Part shown: positions 1 through 5,525 of the stretch, in pieces
How the letters are laid out: every line of letters begins with the position of its first letter
Position numbering within the stretch: position 1 is the first letter of the stretch
Source: Thermoproteales archaeon
GTDB lineage: Archaea; Thermoproteota; Thermoprotei; Thermoproteales; Thermocladiaceae
Length of the DNA stretch: 5,525 nt
Reading direction: 5' to 3'
Assembly: GCA_027068725.1 (NCBI GenBank)
Contig: JAMOMD010000435.1
Coordinates: 1-5,525, forward strand
Notes under the pieces: model-generated
What the model saw: the letters and a program-made list of their open reading frames with translations, nothing else
The model's database searches: none
What the model was told of the DNA's origin: nothing
Made by a program: the position numbers and the translations under genes

Positions 1-1479
1 TGCCACTACTAGCTCTGCGGTATTCTTAATGTCCTTGTCGATGATCCAGCCGACGGCATTCCATGGGCATGTGCTTACTGGTCCCTTACATCCAATGCTA
101 TATGCACAGTATGGTGTTCCATCAGCTGGATATGTCTTGACTAGGCCAGCCTTGTAGTACACGAACTTTGGACATCCGACAGGTACTCTGATAGCGCTTG
201 GGCTACTCTTCTTCATGTACGTGTACACTAGGTGATCTCTTGCATGAAGCATCTCATGCGTCCTATATCCGAATAGTGGGAACTTGATTATTGGTCCCTG
301 CTTAGACGCGACCTCCACGTACCTTGGTCTCCAGTACTCGTCTACTGGCATGCTGATGTACAGACTCTTGAGAAGCTCTGCAAGTGGCCCTGTCTGACCT
401 GCAAGCTCGATCTGCAGGTACTTTAGTACTAATGCTGCAAGTACGAGAGCTGTAGCATTACCATTAGCTGGGCATCCAGGCACAGCAAAGGCTAACTTCA
501 CATTAGCATTCCATGCTAGTGGTATCCTGCCTTCCTCAAATATTAGTCTGTAGTACCTGTATGGGTCAAGAATGTACTTGTAGTATGGGTCAAGTGCATC
601 GGTGAATACTTCAGACTCTGTGCTAGTCCACTCCCATACCTCTGCTAGTGTTCCATTATGTGCATACGTTCTGTACGTTATCACGAAGCCGTCAATTCCC
701 TTAATTGGGTCAGGGAAGAAGCCCATCGAGCCTGATGGCGAGTGAGAAGCTGCTCCCTCCATTGTGAACTCAGGCACATCTGGAGCATAGTTTGCTGGCA
801 TTCCACCGTATGCTGCGCACGTTCCTGCTGCCACTACGCAGAGTGCGCCTTTACATAGCTTGAAGAACCACTCAGTAATCGTGCATGGCTTTGGTCCACT
901 TGGCGTCTCCTTCTCTCCTAGTATCGCGTTCCAGCCGCCGTACTTCTTCTTGTAGAATACTTCGTCTGTCAGTGCTCCTTCTAGGACAAGTACGTATGGT
1001 GGAGGTGACTTGTTCTCAATAGACTTGACGATGTTCCTGAAGATCTCGACATACGTTCCAGGCCACACAGGTGGCAGTACCTTGCCCTCGTACTCTATGG
1101 ACTCGCCCCACTCAGGTCTCACGGTGTCGTGTGTCATCAGGTTGACCTTCAGACCAGCCAGAACGTAGAGCAGATCTGAGTTAAATGGTGGAAGCCACCA
1201 GTTTATGCTATCTCCAATCTTTCCTCCTGTAACTTCCTCAAGTACGTAAGGTACGACGGACATTGCGACAGCTGTTGCGTCTAGTAGAGCAATTGTGTCT
1301 CCTGCACAGTCAGCACACTCGACCCATACTATTGCTGGAAGAGTTATGTCACCCTCAGCCTGCTCGAGAGCCTTGACGAATGTTGTAACGTTGTTCCTCA
1401 GAAGTGCTATTAGGCCGCTTGCAAGTGCTGCTGAGAGACATAGTTTCAAGAAGTCTCTACGTGTTAGCTCAACCATCAT
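1..1479 (-). CDS. [NiFe]-hydrogenase small (Fe-S) subunit, Tat-exported, 3' end cut by window
   Basis: My minus-strand translation gives 493 codons from ATG at 1479 to the window edge without a stop. It is the electron-transfer subunit of a group 1-type uptake hydrogenase, carrying electrons from the NiFe site through three Fe-S clusters. Residues 5-12 (LTRRDFLK) plus a hydrophobic stretch to about 27 form a twin-arginine signal, so the enzyme should face outside. Proximal-cluster motifs are C58-x-G-D61, GTC221AAYGG and PGC336PAN. Distal and medial region motifs are H408, C458, GC464KGP and C471. The final CxxC of the medial cluster should lie beyond the window. Two oddities are visible: Asp61 replaces the usual second Cys of CxxC, and Leu411 replaces the Cys of HxxC. 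At more than 493 residues it exceeds the usual 350-400. The start is supported by the Tat motif and by a TATA box about 30 bp upstream; an alternative ATG is one codon downstream. Family assignment is firm; subgroup (1g-like) is inference. Confidence 0.95.
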   Translation of the reverse strand, partial: MMVELTRRDFLKLCLSAALASGLIALLRNNVTTFVKALEQAEGDITLPAIVWVECADCAGDTIALLDATAVAMSVVPYVLEEVTGGKIGDSINWWLPPFNSDLLYVLAGLKVNLMTHDTVRPEWGESIEYEGKVLPPVWPGTYVEIFRNIVKSIENKSPPPYVLVLEGALTDEVFYKKKYGGWNAILGEKETPSGPKPCTITEWFFKLCKGALCVVAAGTCAAYGGMPANYAPDVPEFTMEGAASHSPSGSMGFFPDPIKGIDGFVITYRTYAHNGTLAEVWEWTSTESEVFTDALDPYYKYILDPYRYYRLIFEEGRIPLAWNANVKLAFAVPGCPANGNATALVLAALVLKYLQIELAGQTGPLAELLKSLYISMPVDEYWRPRYVEVASKQGPIIKFPLFGYRTHEMLHARDHLVYTYMKKSSPSAIRVPVGCPKFVYYKAGLVKTYPADGTPYCAYSIGCKGPVSTCPWNAVGWIIDKDIKNTAELVVA

Positions 1480-1504
1480 GAAATTTCTGCACAGTGCTAA
1501 TAAA

Positions 1505-1516
1505 GTTTTAAATAGT
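1505..1516 (-). promoter_or_regulatory. TATA box of small-subunit gene
   Basis: On the minus strand the sequence CTATTTAAAACT is centred about 31 bases before the ATG at 1479. Archaeal transcription starts about 25-27 bases after the TATA centre, which puts the transcript start only a few bases before, or at, the ATG. The mRNA would be leaderless or nearly so, and no Shine-Dalgarno sequence is present. The element also reads as TTTTAAATAG on the plus strand and may serve the peptidase gene. Confidence 0.55.
1506..1515 (+). promoter_or_regulatory. Candidate TATA box of maturation peptidase gene
   Basis: TTTTAAATAG on the plus strand is preceded by the A-rich AATAAAG, a plausible BRE (TFB-binding site). 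The predicted start is near 1537, leaving a leader of about 28 bases before ATG 1565. This is the same near-palindromic element used on the other strand. A second AT-rich site, TATTTAAC at 1542-1549, lies too close to the ATG to give a start upstream of it. Confidence 0.4.
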
Positions 1517-1564
1517 GTCTCTGCAATAGTGTGATAAGTACTATTTAACACCTAGGGCAGTAGC

Positions 1565-2113
1565 ATGAGAACGTACGTGATAGGTCTCGGCAATAGGCTA
1601 TTTGGAGACGATTACATAGGCACGTTACTCGTAGAGGTTTTAAGCAAATCGCTTCAACAGGAAAACATAATCTACGTTCCTGCAGAGCTAGATATATACT
1701 ACATAGTAGAACTAGCAAACGAGCCTGACATCGACAAGATAGTCATAATAGACGCAGCAATAATAAACGAGAACTTTCGTATAATACAGCCACAGTCGAT
1801 TCAAGATCTCGATCTTGGCTTAGATAAGCTATTACCAACATCGACTAGTCATGATATATCAACATTTGACGCAGTTAGAATATTGTTATCCATAAGACCT
1901 GACCTTAGAGGAAAAGTGTACATCTGTCTAATAGGTGTTAAACCTGAAAATCTTAAGTATAGAGAGTGTGTAAGCAAAGAAGTTACTGAGAAGGCGCTTC
2001 AACTTGTCAGGAAAATTATTGAATTTGGCATAATAGGCCCTATTCACGATAATGATATTGATAAAGTACTGTCACTAGTGAAAGAGAATTTAGAAAATAA
2101 GATCTGTACCTGA
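1565..2113 (+). CDS. [NiFe]-hydrogenase maturation endopeptidase (HyaD/HycI/HybD family, M52)
   Basis: This 182-residue cytoplasmic peptidase is expected to remove the C-terminal tail of the hydrogenase large subunit once nickel has been inserted, closing the active site. The N-terminal signature GLGNRLFGDD (residues 7-16) is typical of the family. The three residues that bind nickel in HybD-like enzymes are visible: D16, D63 (in VIIDAA) and H96 (in SHD). Two small oddities are Tyr17, where DDG is usual, and a charged tail of about 30 residues (about 150-182) beyond the usual core. The likely substrate is the large subunit at 2355-4502, whose cleavable tail follows DPCIGCAVH. It lies on the opposite strand between the two structural genes and does not share their transcript. 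Hand-counted GC is about 38% over 1681-1800, clearly lower than the structural genes. No strong Shine-Dalgarno is seen. The start is fixed by the GxGN motif, which begins six residues in. Confidence 0.92.
   Translation: MRTYVIGLGNRLFGDDYIGTLLVEVLSKSLQQENIIYVPAELDIYYIVELANEPDIDKIVIIDAAIINENFRIIQPQSIQDLDLGLDKLLPTSTSHDISTFDAVRILLSIRPDLRGKVYICLIGVKPENLKYRECVSKEVTEKALQLVRKIIEFGIIGPIHDNDIDKVLSLVKENLENKICT
2081..2100 (-). terminator. Possible U-rich termination tract for large-subunit operon
   Basis: Read on the minus strand, 2100 to 2081 is T-rich (TTATTTTCTAAATTCTCTTT) and lies about 50 bases beyond the TAA at 2149. Archaeal termination commonly uses U-rich tracts without a hairpin. It overlaps the 3' end of the convergent peptidase gene. 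The assignment rests only on base composition and position. Confidence 0.3.
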
Positions 2114-2148
2114 AGCCTGTATAGAGCAAGGTAGGGGATTGAACAAGG

Positions 2149-2352
2149 TTATTCAATATTTGATAACGCCTCTTCTATTATTTCCCTAAGTATTCTTCGC
2201 ACACTTAGTCTTGAAGATAAGGATATTAGACCTCTAAAGGTTTCGAATTTTATATCATCTATTGTCTTCTTTATTTGTAAGTATGTTTTGACTAGTTCTT
2301 TCACTATTTCAAACTCGTCTCTTTCTGTTCTTCTATCTTTCGTGTTTGTCAT
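2149..2352 (-). CDS. Unrecognised 67-residue helical protein, cotranscribed with large subunit
   Basis: I do not recognise this protein. Its ATG lies two bases after the TAA of the large subunit, on the same strand, so the pair is almost certainly cotranscribed and perhaps translationally coupled. The first 12 residues are polar and charged (MTNTKDRRTERD). The rest alternates hydrophobic and charged residues in a helix-like pattern, for example IVKELVKTYLQIKKTIDDI at about 16-34 and VRRILREIIEEAL at about 51-63. This suggests two amphipathic helices that may dimerise or bind a partner. There is no cysteine, signal peptide or membrane segment, so it is probably cytoplasmic. It is strongly AT-rich (about 27% GC over 2221-2280 by hand count). 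A role as a dedicated accessory or chaperone of this hydrogenase is inferred from position only. No long competing frame covers it. Confidence 0.7.
   Translation of the reverse strand: MTNTKDRRTERDEFEIVKELVKTYLQIKKTIDDIKFETFRGLISLSSRLSVRRILREIIEEALSNIE
2169..2187 (+). terminator. Possible pyrimidine-rich termination tract for peptidase gene
   Basis: The plus strand is T- and C-rich here, about 55 bases beyond the peptidase stop codon at 2111-2113, with a further T-rich stretch at 2247-2277. Both lie inside the convergent small gene, so the two convergent transcripts would overlap at their 3' ends. No hairpin is evident. Confidence 0.22.
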
Positions 2353-2354
2353 AG

Positions 2355-4502
2355 TTATGGTGACCAGTAGAATGGTGATATCTTCTTCACGATCTTCTTT
2401 ATGCCACTAATGTCAGCGTGTACTGCACATCCAATGCATGGGTCGAAGCTTCTTATTGCACGTACGATATCTAGTCCTGTCCAGTGCTCTGGCTCTATCT
2501 CTTCTGTTATGTAGCAGTGTATTCCAGCTGCCTCGTATGGGCCTATCAGGTAGCCATCTTTCTCGATGCCCTTTATTGTTGATGGAACTTTTACATTTGC
2601 TCCAAGCTTTTCTGTGATGAACTTCAGGTCTGTTCTTGGAGTTGCGTTACCTGTAGTTGGTGCGTGGTACTGGTAGTTTGCAATTACTCCATTCTGCACA
2701 ACGATCCAGTGTCTAACTGCTCCACGTGGTGCCTCTAGCCAGCCTACGCCTAGCGCATATGTTGGGTATGATGGGTACTTCCAAGGTCTTCCTGGTACGT
2801 TGTACCAGTGTGGCTTCTCCTTCCATACGTCAATCAGTAGCTTCAAGCTTCTCCAAGCGCCAATAATTGCGCCGACGAGTGATACAGCTCTGGCATATAG
2901 TCTGTACAGTGTTGTCGATCTGTAGTTTGTCCACACGACCTTGAGAGTACTGTCGTATAGATCTGGCATGTTGCTCATCTTTAGTCCATATAGCTCGCTT
3001 GGTATCTCGCGACTTATGTCGTATCTAGTGCTTAGTAGTCCTACACTCCACGCATCGTCGATCAGTTTCTGTGCGTACTCTAGTATTGTCTTGAACTTCG
3101 GTAGGTATATCTCGATGCGTCCATTTCCTGACTTCATTCCTAGACTATCCTCAGATAGTGTGCTTACCTGTCCTTCATACACATCTATGCACTTAGTTCC
3201 GGGATATGCGGCCTCTGCCCATAGCTTAGCTATTGGTCCTGCCTCGAATGGTACGATGTATGCGGCGCCCTTCCTGAATACCATTCTTGGCTCAGTACAC
3301 CAGCTGTAGCGTGCTCCACTTGGTAACTCCTCAGGTATTGGCGGTAGCTTGCCGGGGTATGGTATTGTCTGCTTGTTCCACTCGTGGTATGGCACTAGCT
3401 CGCTCACGCCAGCGGCGAGTGGGTTGCCAAGTGGGTCTAGCTCTGTGTATTTGCCCATTAATGATGGCTCGTTGTGGTAGTAGGCTGTTGTGACAAGCTC
3501 AACCATCTCAGTCTGCATCTTTGCGAAACTTGTCTCGTGATAGAACGCGTCCTCGAGTGTCTTTCCTCCGCACACGAAGCCTGGTCTGAACAATCTCTCT
3601 GAGTATGCCTTGTCTATACCTGCGTAAACCTCCTCATAGCTCATGCTGGGTCTCGGGTCAGTGTATATCTCTGCCATTGGATTGTCGAAGAGTCCTGCTG
3701 ATAGCATGATTGGTGGATCGTAGGTCATGCCTACAATGTCTGCATAGGTCTCGTTTGTTCCTGGAACTTCCACGTACTCCTTGTAGAAGCTTAGCATGTC
3801 CATCCACTGTGCAACTAGCCACTTGACCCACATGGTCAGCATGACTAGTCTCTTGAGATAGTAGTCGAACAGCTTTCCAAGCTCGGTGACTGGGTAGATT
3901 ATGCCTCCGGGACAGAGCGTTCCAGGATGACCATACTTACCGTAGAGGAGTGCACCTGCCTCTTTTGCAAGTCTCTGATAGTAGACTGTCAGAAGGTAGG
4001 TCATGCCAGGACTTGGAACTGGGTTCCAGCCACGCATCATGTCTGCAATAGTGGCATAGCCGTGGTAGCCTGCATGCTCACACTTCACTCCCTGAGCTGT
4101 CCTGTATACACTTGGTGTGAGCTTGCTTACAATGAGCTCAGAATAGTCAGGTCCTTCTAGGAGAGACAGTAGGACAGAGTGATCGTACGCGTAGTCCGTC
4201 ATTGCGTATGCTAGGTTTCTCAGACAGACGCCCAGTGGTGTTGGAGGTACGCCCAGTGCCATATCACATGCCTGAACAGATGCGTTAGAATGTGCTGCTC
4301 CACAGACACCGCAGGATCTTGATGTTATGAAGATCGCACTATCGGGTCTGCGACCCTTCAGTATTATCTCGAATCCTCTAAACATTATTGCTATCGTGTA
4401 GGCGTCAATGACCTTTCTAGAAGTTGTGTCGACCTTAGCGTACATTCCAAGGTGGCCCTCTATTCTCGTGATAGGGTCAATCTTCAGGATGATCTCGCTC
4501 AT
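2355..4502 (-). CDS. [NiFe]-hydrogenase large (catalytic) subunit, group 1-type
   Basis: This 715-residue subunit carries the NiFe(CN)2CO site that oxidises H2. It opens with DPITRIEGHLG (9-19), followed by RGFEIILKGR (42-51). The L1 motif RSCGVCGAAH contains C64 and C67, and GKYGHPGTLCPGG is a further family motif in the middle. Near the C-terminus are APRGAVRHW, the NYQYHAPTTGNATPR signature, and L2 DPC689IGC692AVH695. The four cysteines bind Ni and Fe. Cleavage after H695 would remove the last 20 residues (696-715), the substrate step of the peptidase at 1565-2113. There is no signal peptide, so export must ride on the Tat signal of the small subunit. At 715 residues it is longer than the usual 550-600, through inserts in the middle. 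The ATG is supported by a GAGG sequence eight bases upstream and by a TATA box at about 4556-4565. Unusually, the small-subunit gene is not adjacent: about 0.9 kb lies between them. Confidence 0.97.
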   Translation of the reverse strand: MSEIILKIDPITRIEGHLGMYAKVDTTSRKVIDAYTIAIMFRGFEIILKGRRPDSAIFITSRSCGVCGAAHSNASVQACDMALGVPPTPLGVCLRNLAYAMTDYAYDHSVLLSLLEGPDYSELIVSKLTPSVYRTAQGVKCEHAGYHGYATIADMMRGWNPVPSPGMTYLLTVYYQRLAKEAGALLYGKYGHPGTLCPGGIIYPVTELGKLFDYYLKRLVMLTMWVKWLVAQWMDMLSFYKEYVEVPGTNETYADIVGMTYDPPIMLSAGLFDNPMAEIYTDPRPSMSYEEVYAGIDKAYSERLFRPGFVCGGKTLEDAFYHETSFAKMQTEMVELVTTAYYHNEPSLMGKYTELDPLGNPLAAGVSELVPYHEWNKQTIPYPGKLPPIPEELPSGARYSWCTEPRMVFRKGAAYIVPFEAGPIAKLWAEAAYPGTKCIDVYEGQVSTLSEDSLGMKSGNGRIEIYLPKFKTILEYAQKLIDDAWSVGLLSTRYDISREIPSELYGLKMSNMPDLYDSTLKVVWTNYRSTTLYRLYARAVSLVGAIIGAWRSLKLLIDVWKEKPHWYNVPGRPWKYPSYPTYALGVGWLEAPRGAVRHWIVVQNGVIANYQYHAPTTGNATPRTDLKFITEKLGANVKVPSTIKGIEKDGYLIGPYEAAGIHCYITEEIEPEHWTGLDIVRAIRSFDPCIGCAVHADISGIKKIVKKISPFYWSP

Positions 4503-4510
4503 TAACTTCG

Positions 4511-4515
4511 CCTCA
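4511..4515 (-). promoter_or_regulatory. Ribosome binding site of large-subunit gene
   Basis: TGAGG on the minus strand lies eight bases before the ATG at 4502. It can pair with the CCTC part of the archaeal 16S rRNA 3' end. It is the clearest Shine-Dalgarno in the window and supports both this start and a transcript with a leader. Confidence 0.5.
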
Positions 4516-4554
4516 GCTATGTTTGTTAAAGGAAAGTATTAAGTCTTACCGCAA

Positions 4555-4566
4555 TTTATTTAAATC
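4555..4566 (-). promoter_or_regulatory. TATA box of large-subunit operon
   Basis: Minus-strand GATTTAAATAAA is a strong archaeal TATA-like element. Its centre, about 58 bases before the ATG, predicts a start near 4534 and a leader of about 32 bases that includes the TGAGG site. It would drive the large subunit and the 67-residue protein together. A CACGTG palindrome at 4568-4573 sits where a BRE or operator could be, but one hexamer proves nothing. Confidence 0.55.
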
Positions 4567-4658
4567 TCACGTGAATAATTACTACGTACACTGTTGCGAA
4601 TTTTCTAATTCTTCTAAAAGAAAAGGAGCTTCAAGGCGCAGTTACACGCGGTTTACAG

Positions 4659-4670
4659 TTAAATTATATG
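4659..4670 (+). promoter_or_regulatory. TATA box of hypE, leaderless transcript expected
   Basis: TTAAATTATATG is centred about 26-27 bases before the ATG at 4690, the canonical archaeal TATA-to-start distance. Transcription would begin at that ATG itself. This favours 4690 over the in-frame ATG at 4681, which would fall upstream of the transcript. Confidence 0.55.
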
Positions 4671-4689
4671 CATTTCCCTCATGTTCACA

Positions 4690-5525
4690 ATGAGTGTAAC
4701 TCTTGCACACGGTTCAGGAGGAGAAAAAACTCAGGAACTTCTCACAAGGCTCATACTATCCAAGGTTCCGCTAGACCTTGCGCGCACTGAGGGTGGTCAT
4801 GGTCTTGATATACTTGACGATGGTGCCATCATCAAGCTCAGTGACGGGAAGTACCTAGTCATTACAGTAGATTCCTACACTGTAAGTCCACCAGTGTTTC
4901 CTGGTGGAGATATTGGTAAACTAGCAGCATGTGGTACCTTGAACGATCTTGCTGCCATGGGAGCCGAGCCACTTGCGGTGCTTGATTCTATAGTAGTAGA
5001 GGAGGGAGTGTCTATAGACTTTGTAGAAAAAATAACGGAATCCATGCTCAGAGTACTGAAGGAGGAGAATGTGCCTGTGATTGGTGGTGATCTTAAGGTT
5101 ATGCCTCGTGGACAGCTTGACAAGATTCTAATAACAATGACAGGTGTAGGAATAGCAGAAAAGCCGATAATTGACAAGGAGCTGAGGCCAGGAGATAAGA
5201 TAGTTGTGACAGGACCAATAGCAGAACATGGTGCTGCAATACTTGCTGCGCAGCAGGGTATTGATATCGAGAAGTTTGACCTTAAGAGTGACTGTGCATG
5301 TCTTCTGCGTCCAATGCTGAGATTATGCCGCAAGTACAGAGACGCGATACATGCTGCTCGTGATCCTACGCGTGGTGGACTTGCAACAGTTCTTAACGAG
5401 TGGGCACGATATGGCGATTATGTGATACTGATAGAGGAAGAGAAAATTCCGATAAGACCTCCTGTCAGGAAGTTCTGCGAGATGCTTGGTATAGACCCGC
5501 TCTATTTGGCGTGCGAGGGAGTGAT
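4690..5525 (+). CDS. hypE: Hydrogenase maturation protein HypE (carbamoyl dehydratase), 3' end cut by window
   Basis: HypE takes a carbamoyl group from HypF onto its C-terminal cysteine and dehydrates it with ATP to thiocyanate, the source of the CN ligands on the active-site iron. My translation gives 278 complete codons without a stop, of a usual 330-340. It has the AIRS/PurM-like fold. HGSGGEKT (7-14), DDGA (43-46), TVDSY (59-63) and GGDIGKLAACGTLNDLA (72-88) form the N-terminal ATP-binding half. GGDLKVMPRG (132-141) and ARDPTRGGLATVLNE (223-237) lead into the C-terminal domain, which runs to the typical LACEGV at the edge. The catalytic C-terminal Cys, normally in a PRxC tail, lies outside the window. 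I chose ATG 4690 rather than 4681 because MSVTLAHGSGG matches family N-termini and the TATA box predicts a leaderless start there. It is divergent from the large subunit, which supplies the site it helps to build. Confidence 0.96.
   Translation, partial: MSVTLAHGSGGEKTQELLTRLILSKVPLDLARTEGGHGLDILDDGAIIKLSDGKYLVITVDSYTVSPPVFPGGDIGKLAACGTLNDLAAMGAEPLAVLDSIVVEEGVSIDFVEKITESMLRVLKEENVPVIGGDLKVMPRGQLDKILITMTGVGIAEKPIIDKELRPGDKIVVTGPIAEHGAAILAAQQGIDIEKFDLKSDCACLLRPMLRLCRKYRDAIHAARDPTRGGLATVLNEWARYGDYVILIEEEKIPIRPPVRKFCEMLGIDPLYLACEGV

Noticed and set aside
1297..1308. CxGD as a sequencing error for CxGC
   Set aside because: The codon is GAC and Cys would be TGC or TGT, so at least two base changes are needed, and the frame and flanking motifs are intact.
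1295..1534. Plus-strand open frame of 79 codons opposite the 5' end of the small subunit
   Set aside because: It lies antisense to a well-supported Tat signal and Fe-S motif region, has no recognisable protein character and runs into the promoter region.
2941..4160. Three plus-strand open frames (2941-3309, 3287-3493, 3927-4160)
   Set aside because: All are antisense to the large-subunit gene, whose family motifs are continuous; their translations are Ser/Cys/Leu-rich shadows without domains.
4601..4650. Short inverted repeat (TTCT AA AAGAA) and purine-rich stretch between the divergent promoters
   Set aside because: The arms are only four or five A/T-rich bases, expected by chance in such sequence; no repeated operator copy was found in the other promoter region.
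4681..4689. Alternative hypE start at ATG 4681 (adds MFT)
   Set aside because: The TATA box at 4659-4670 predicts transcription starting at 4690, and relatives begin close to the LAHGSGG motif.
4875..5333. Minus-strand open frame of 152 codons
   Set aside because: It is antisense to hypE, whose signature motifs cover the region; the translation is low-complexity Ser/Ile/Pro-rich.

Overview
The window is a [NiFe]-hydrogenase locus, very probably from a hyperthermophilic archaeon of the Thermoproteota (Crenarchaeota). The indications are AT-rich TATA-box promoters at the expected archaeal distance, apparently leaderless starts, preferred AGG/AGA and ATA codons, and a large group 1-type uptake hydrogenase with a twin-arginine signal on its small subunit. 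The genus cannot be named from this sequence. Protein style and insert pattern suggest the crenarchaeal group 1g type, with motif likeness to group 1h (actinobacterial type). That placement is inference.

Layout. Positions 1-1479 (minus) hold the small (Fe-S) subunit, cut by the window edge before its last cluster motif. An 85-bp divergent promoter region (1480-1564) separates it from a maturation peptidase on the plus strand (1565-2113). A 35-bp convergent gap follows. On the minus strand 2149-2352 encodes an unrecognised 67-residue helical protein, directly downstream of the 715-residue catalytic large subunit (2355-4502). A 187-bp divergent promoter region (4503-4689) then leads to hypE on the plus strand (4690 to the window end, cut).

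The parts form a coherent pathway. HypE makes the thiocyanate that supplies the CN ligands of the NiFe(CN)2CO site. The large subunit receives this metal centre between its L1 (CGVC) and L2 (CIGC) cysteine pairs. The HyaD/HycI-like peptidase trims the 20-residue tail after the last L2 histidine. The small subunit carries the Fe-S electron wire and a Tat signal that would export the folded heterodimer to the outside of the membrane. The electron acceptor and membrane anchor are not in the window.

Most notable points: the small subunit has CxGD where nearly all relatives have CxGC for the proximal cluster, so an Asp may ligate the cluster. It also has Leu in place of the usual distal-cluster Cys in HxxC, with a possible substitute Cys in an insert. 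Both subunits are unusually long. The two subunit genes are not adjacent, being split by an opposite-strand peptidase gene.
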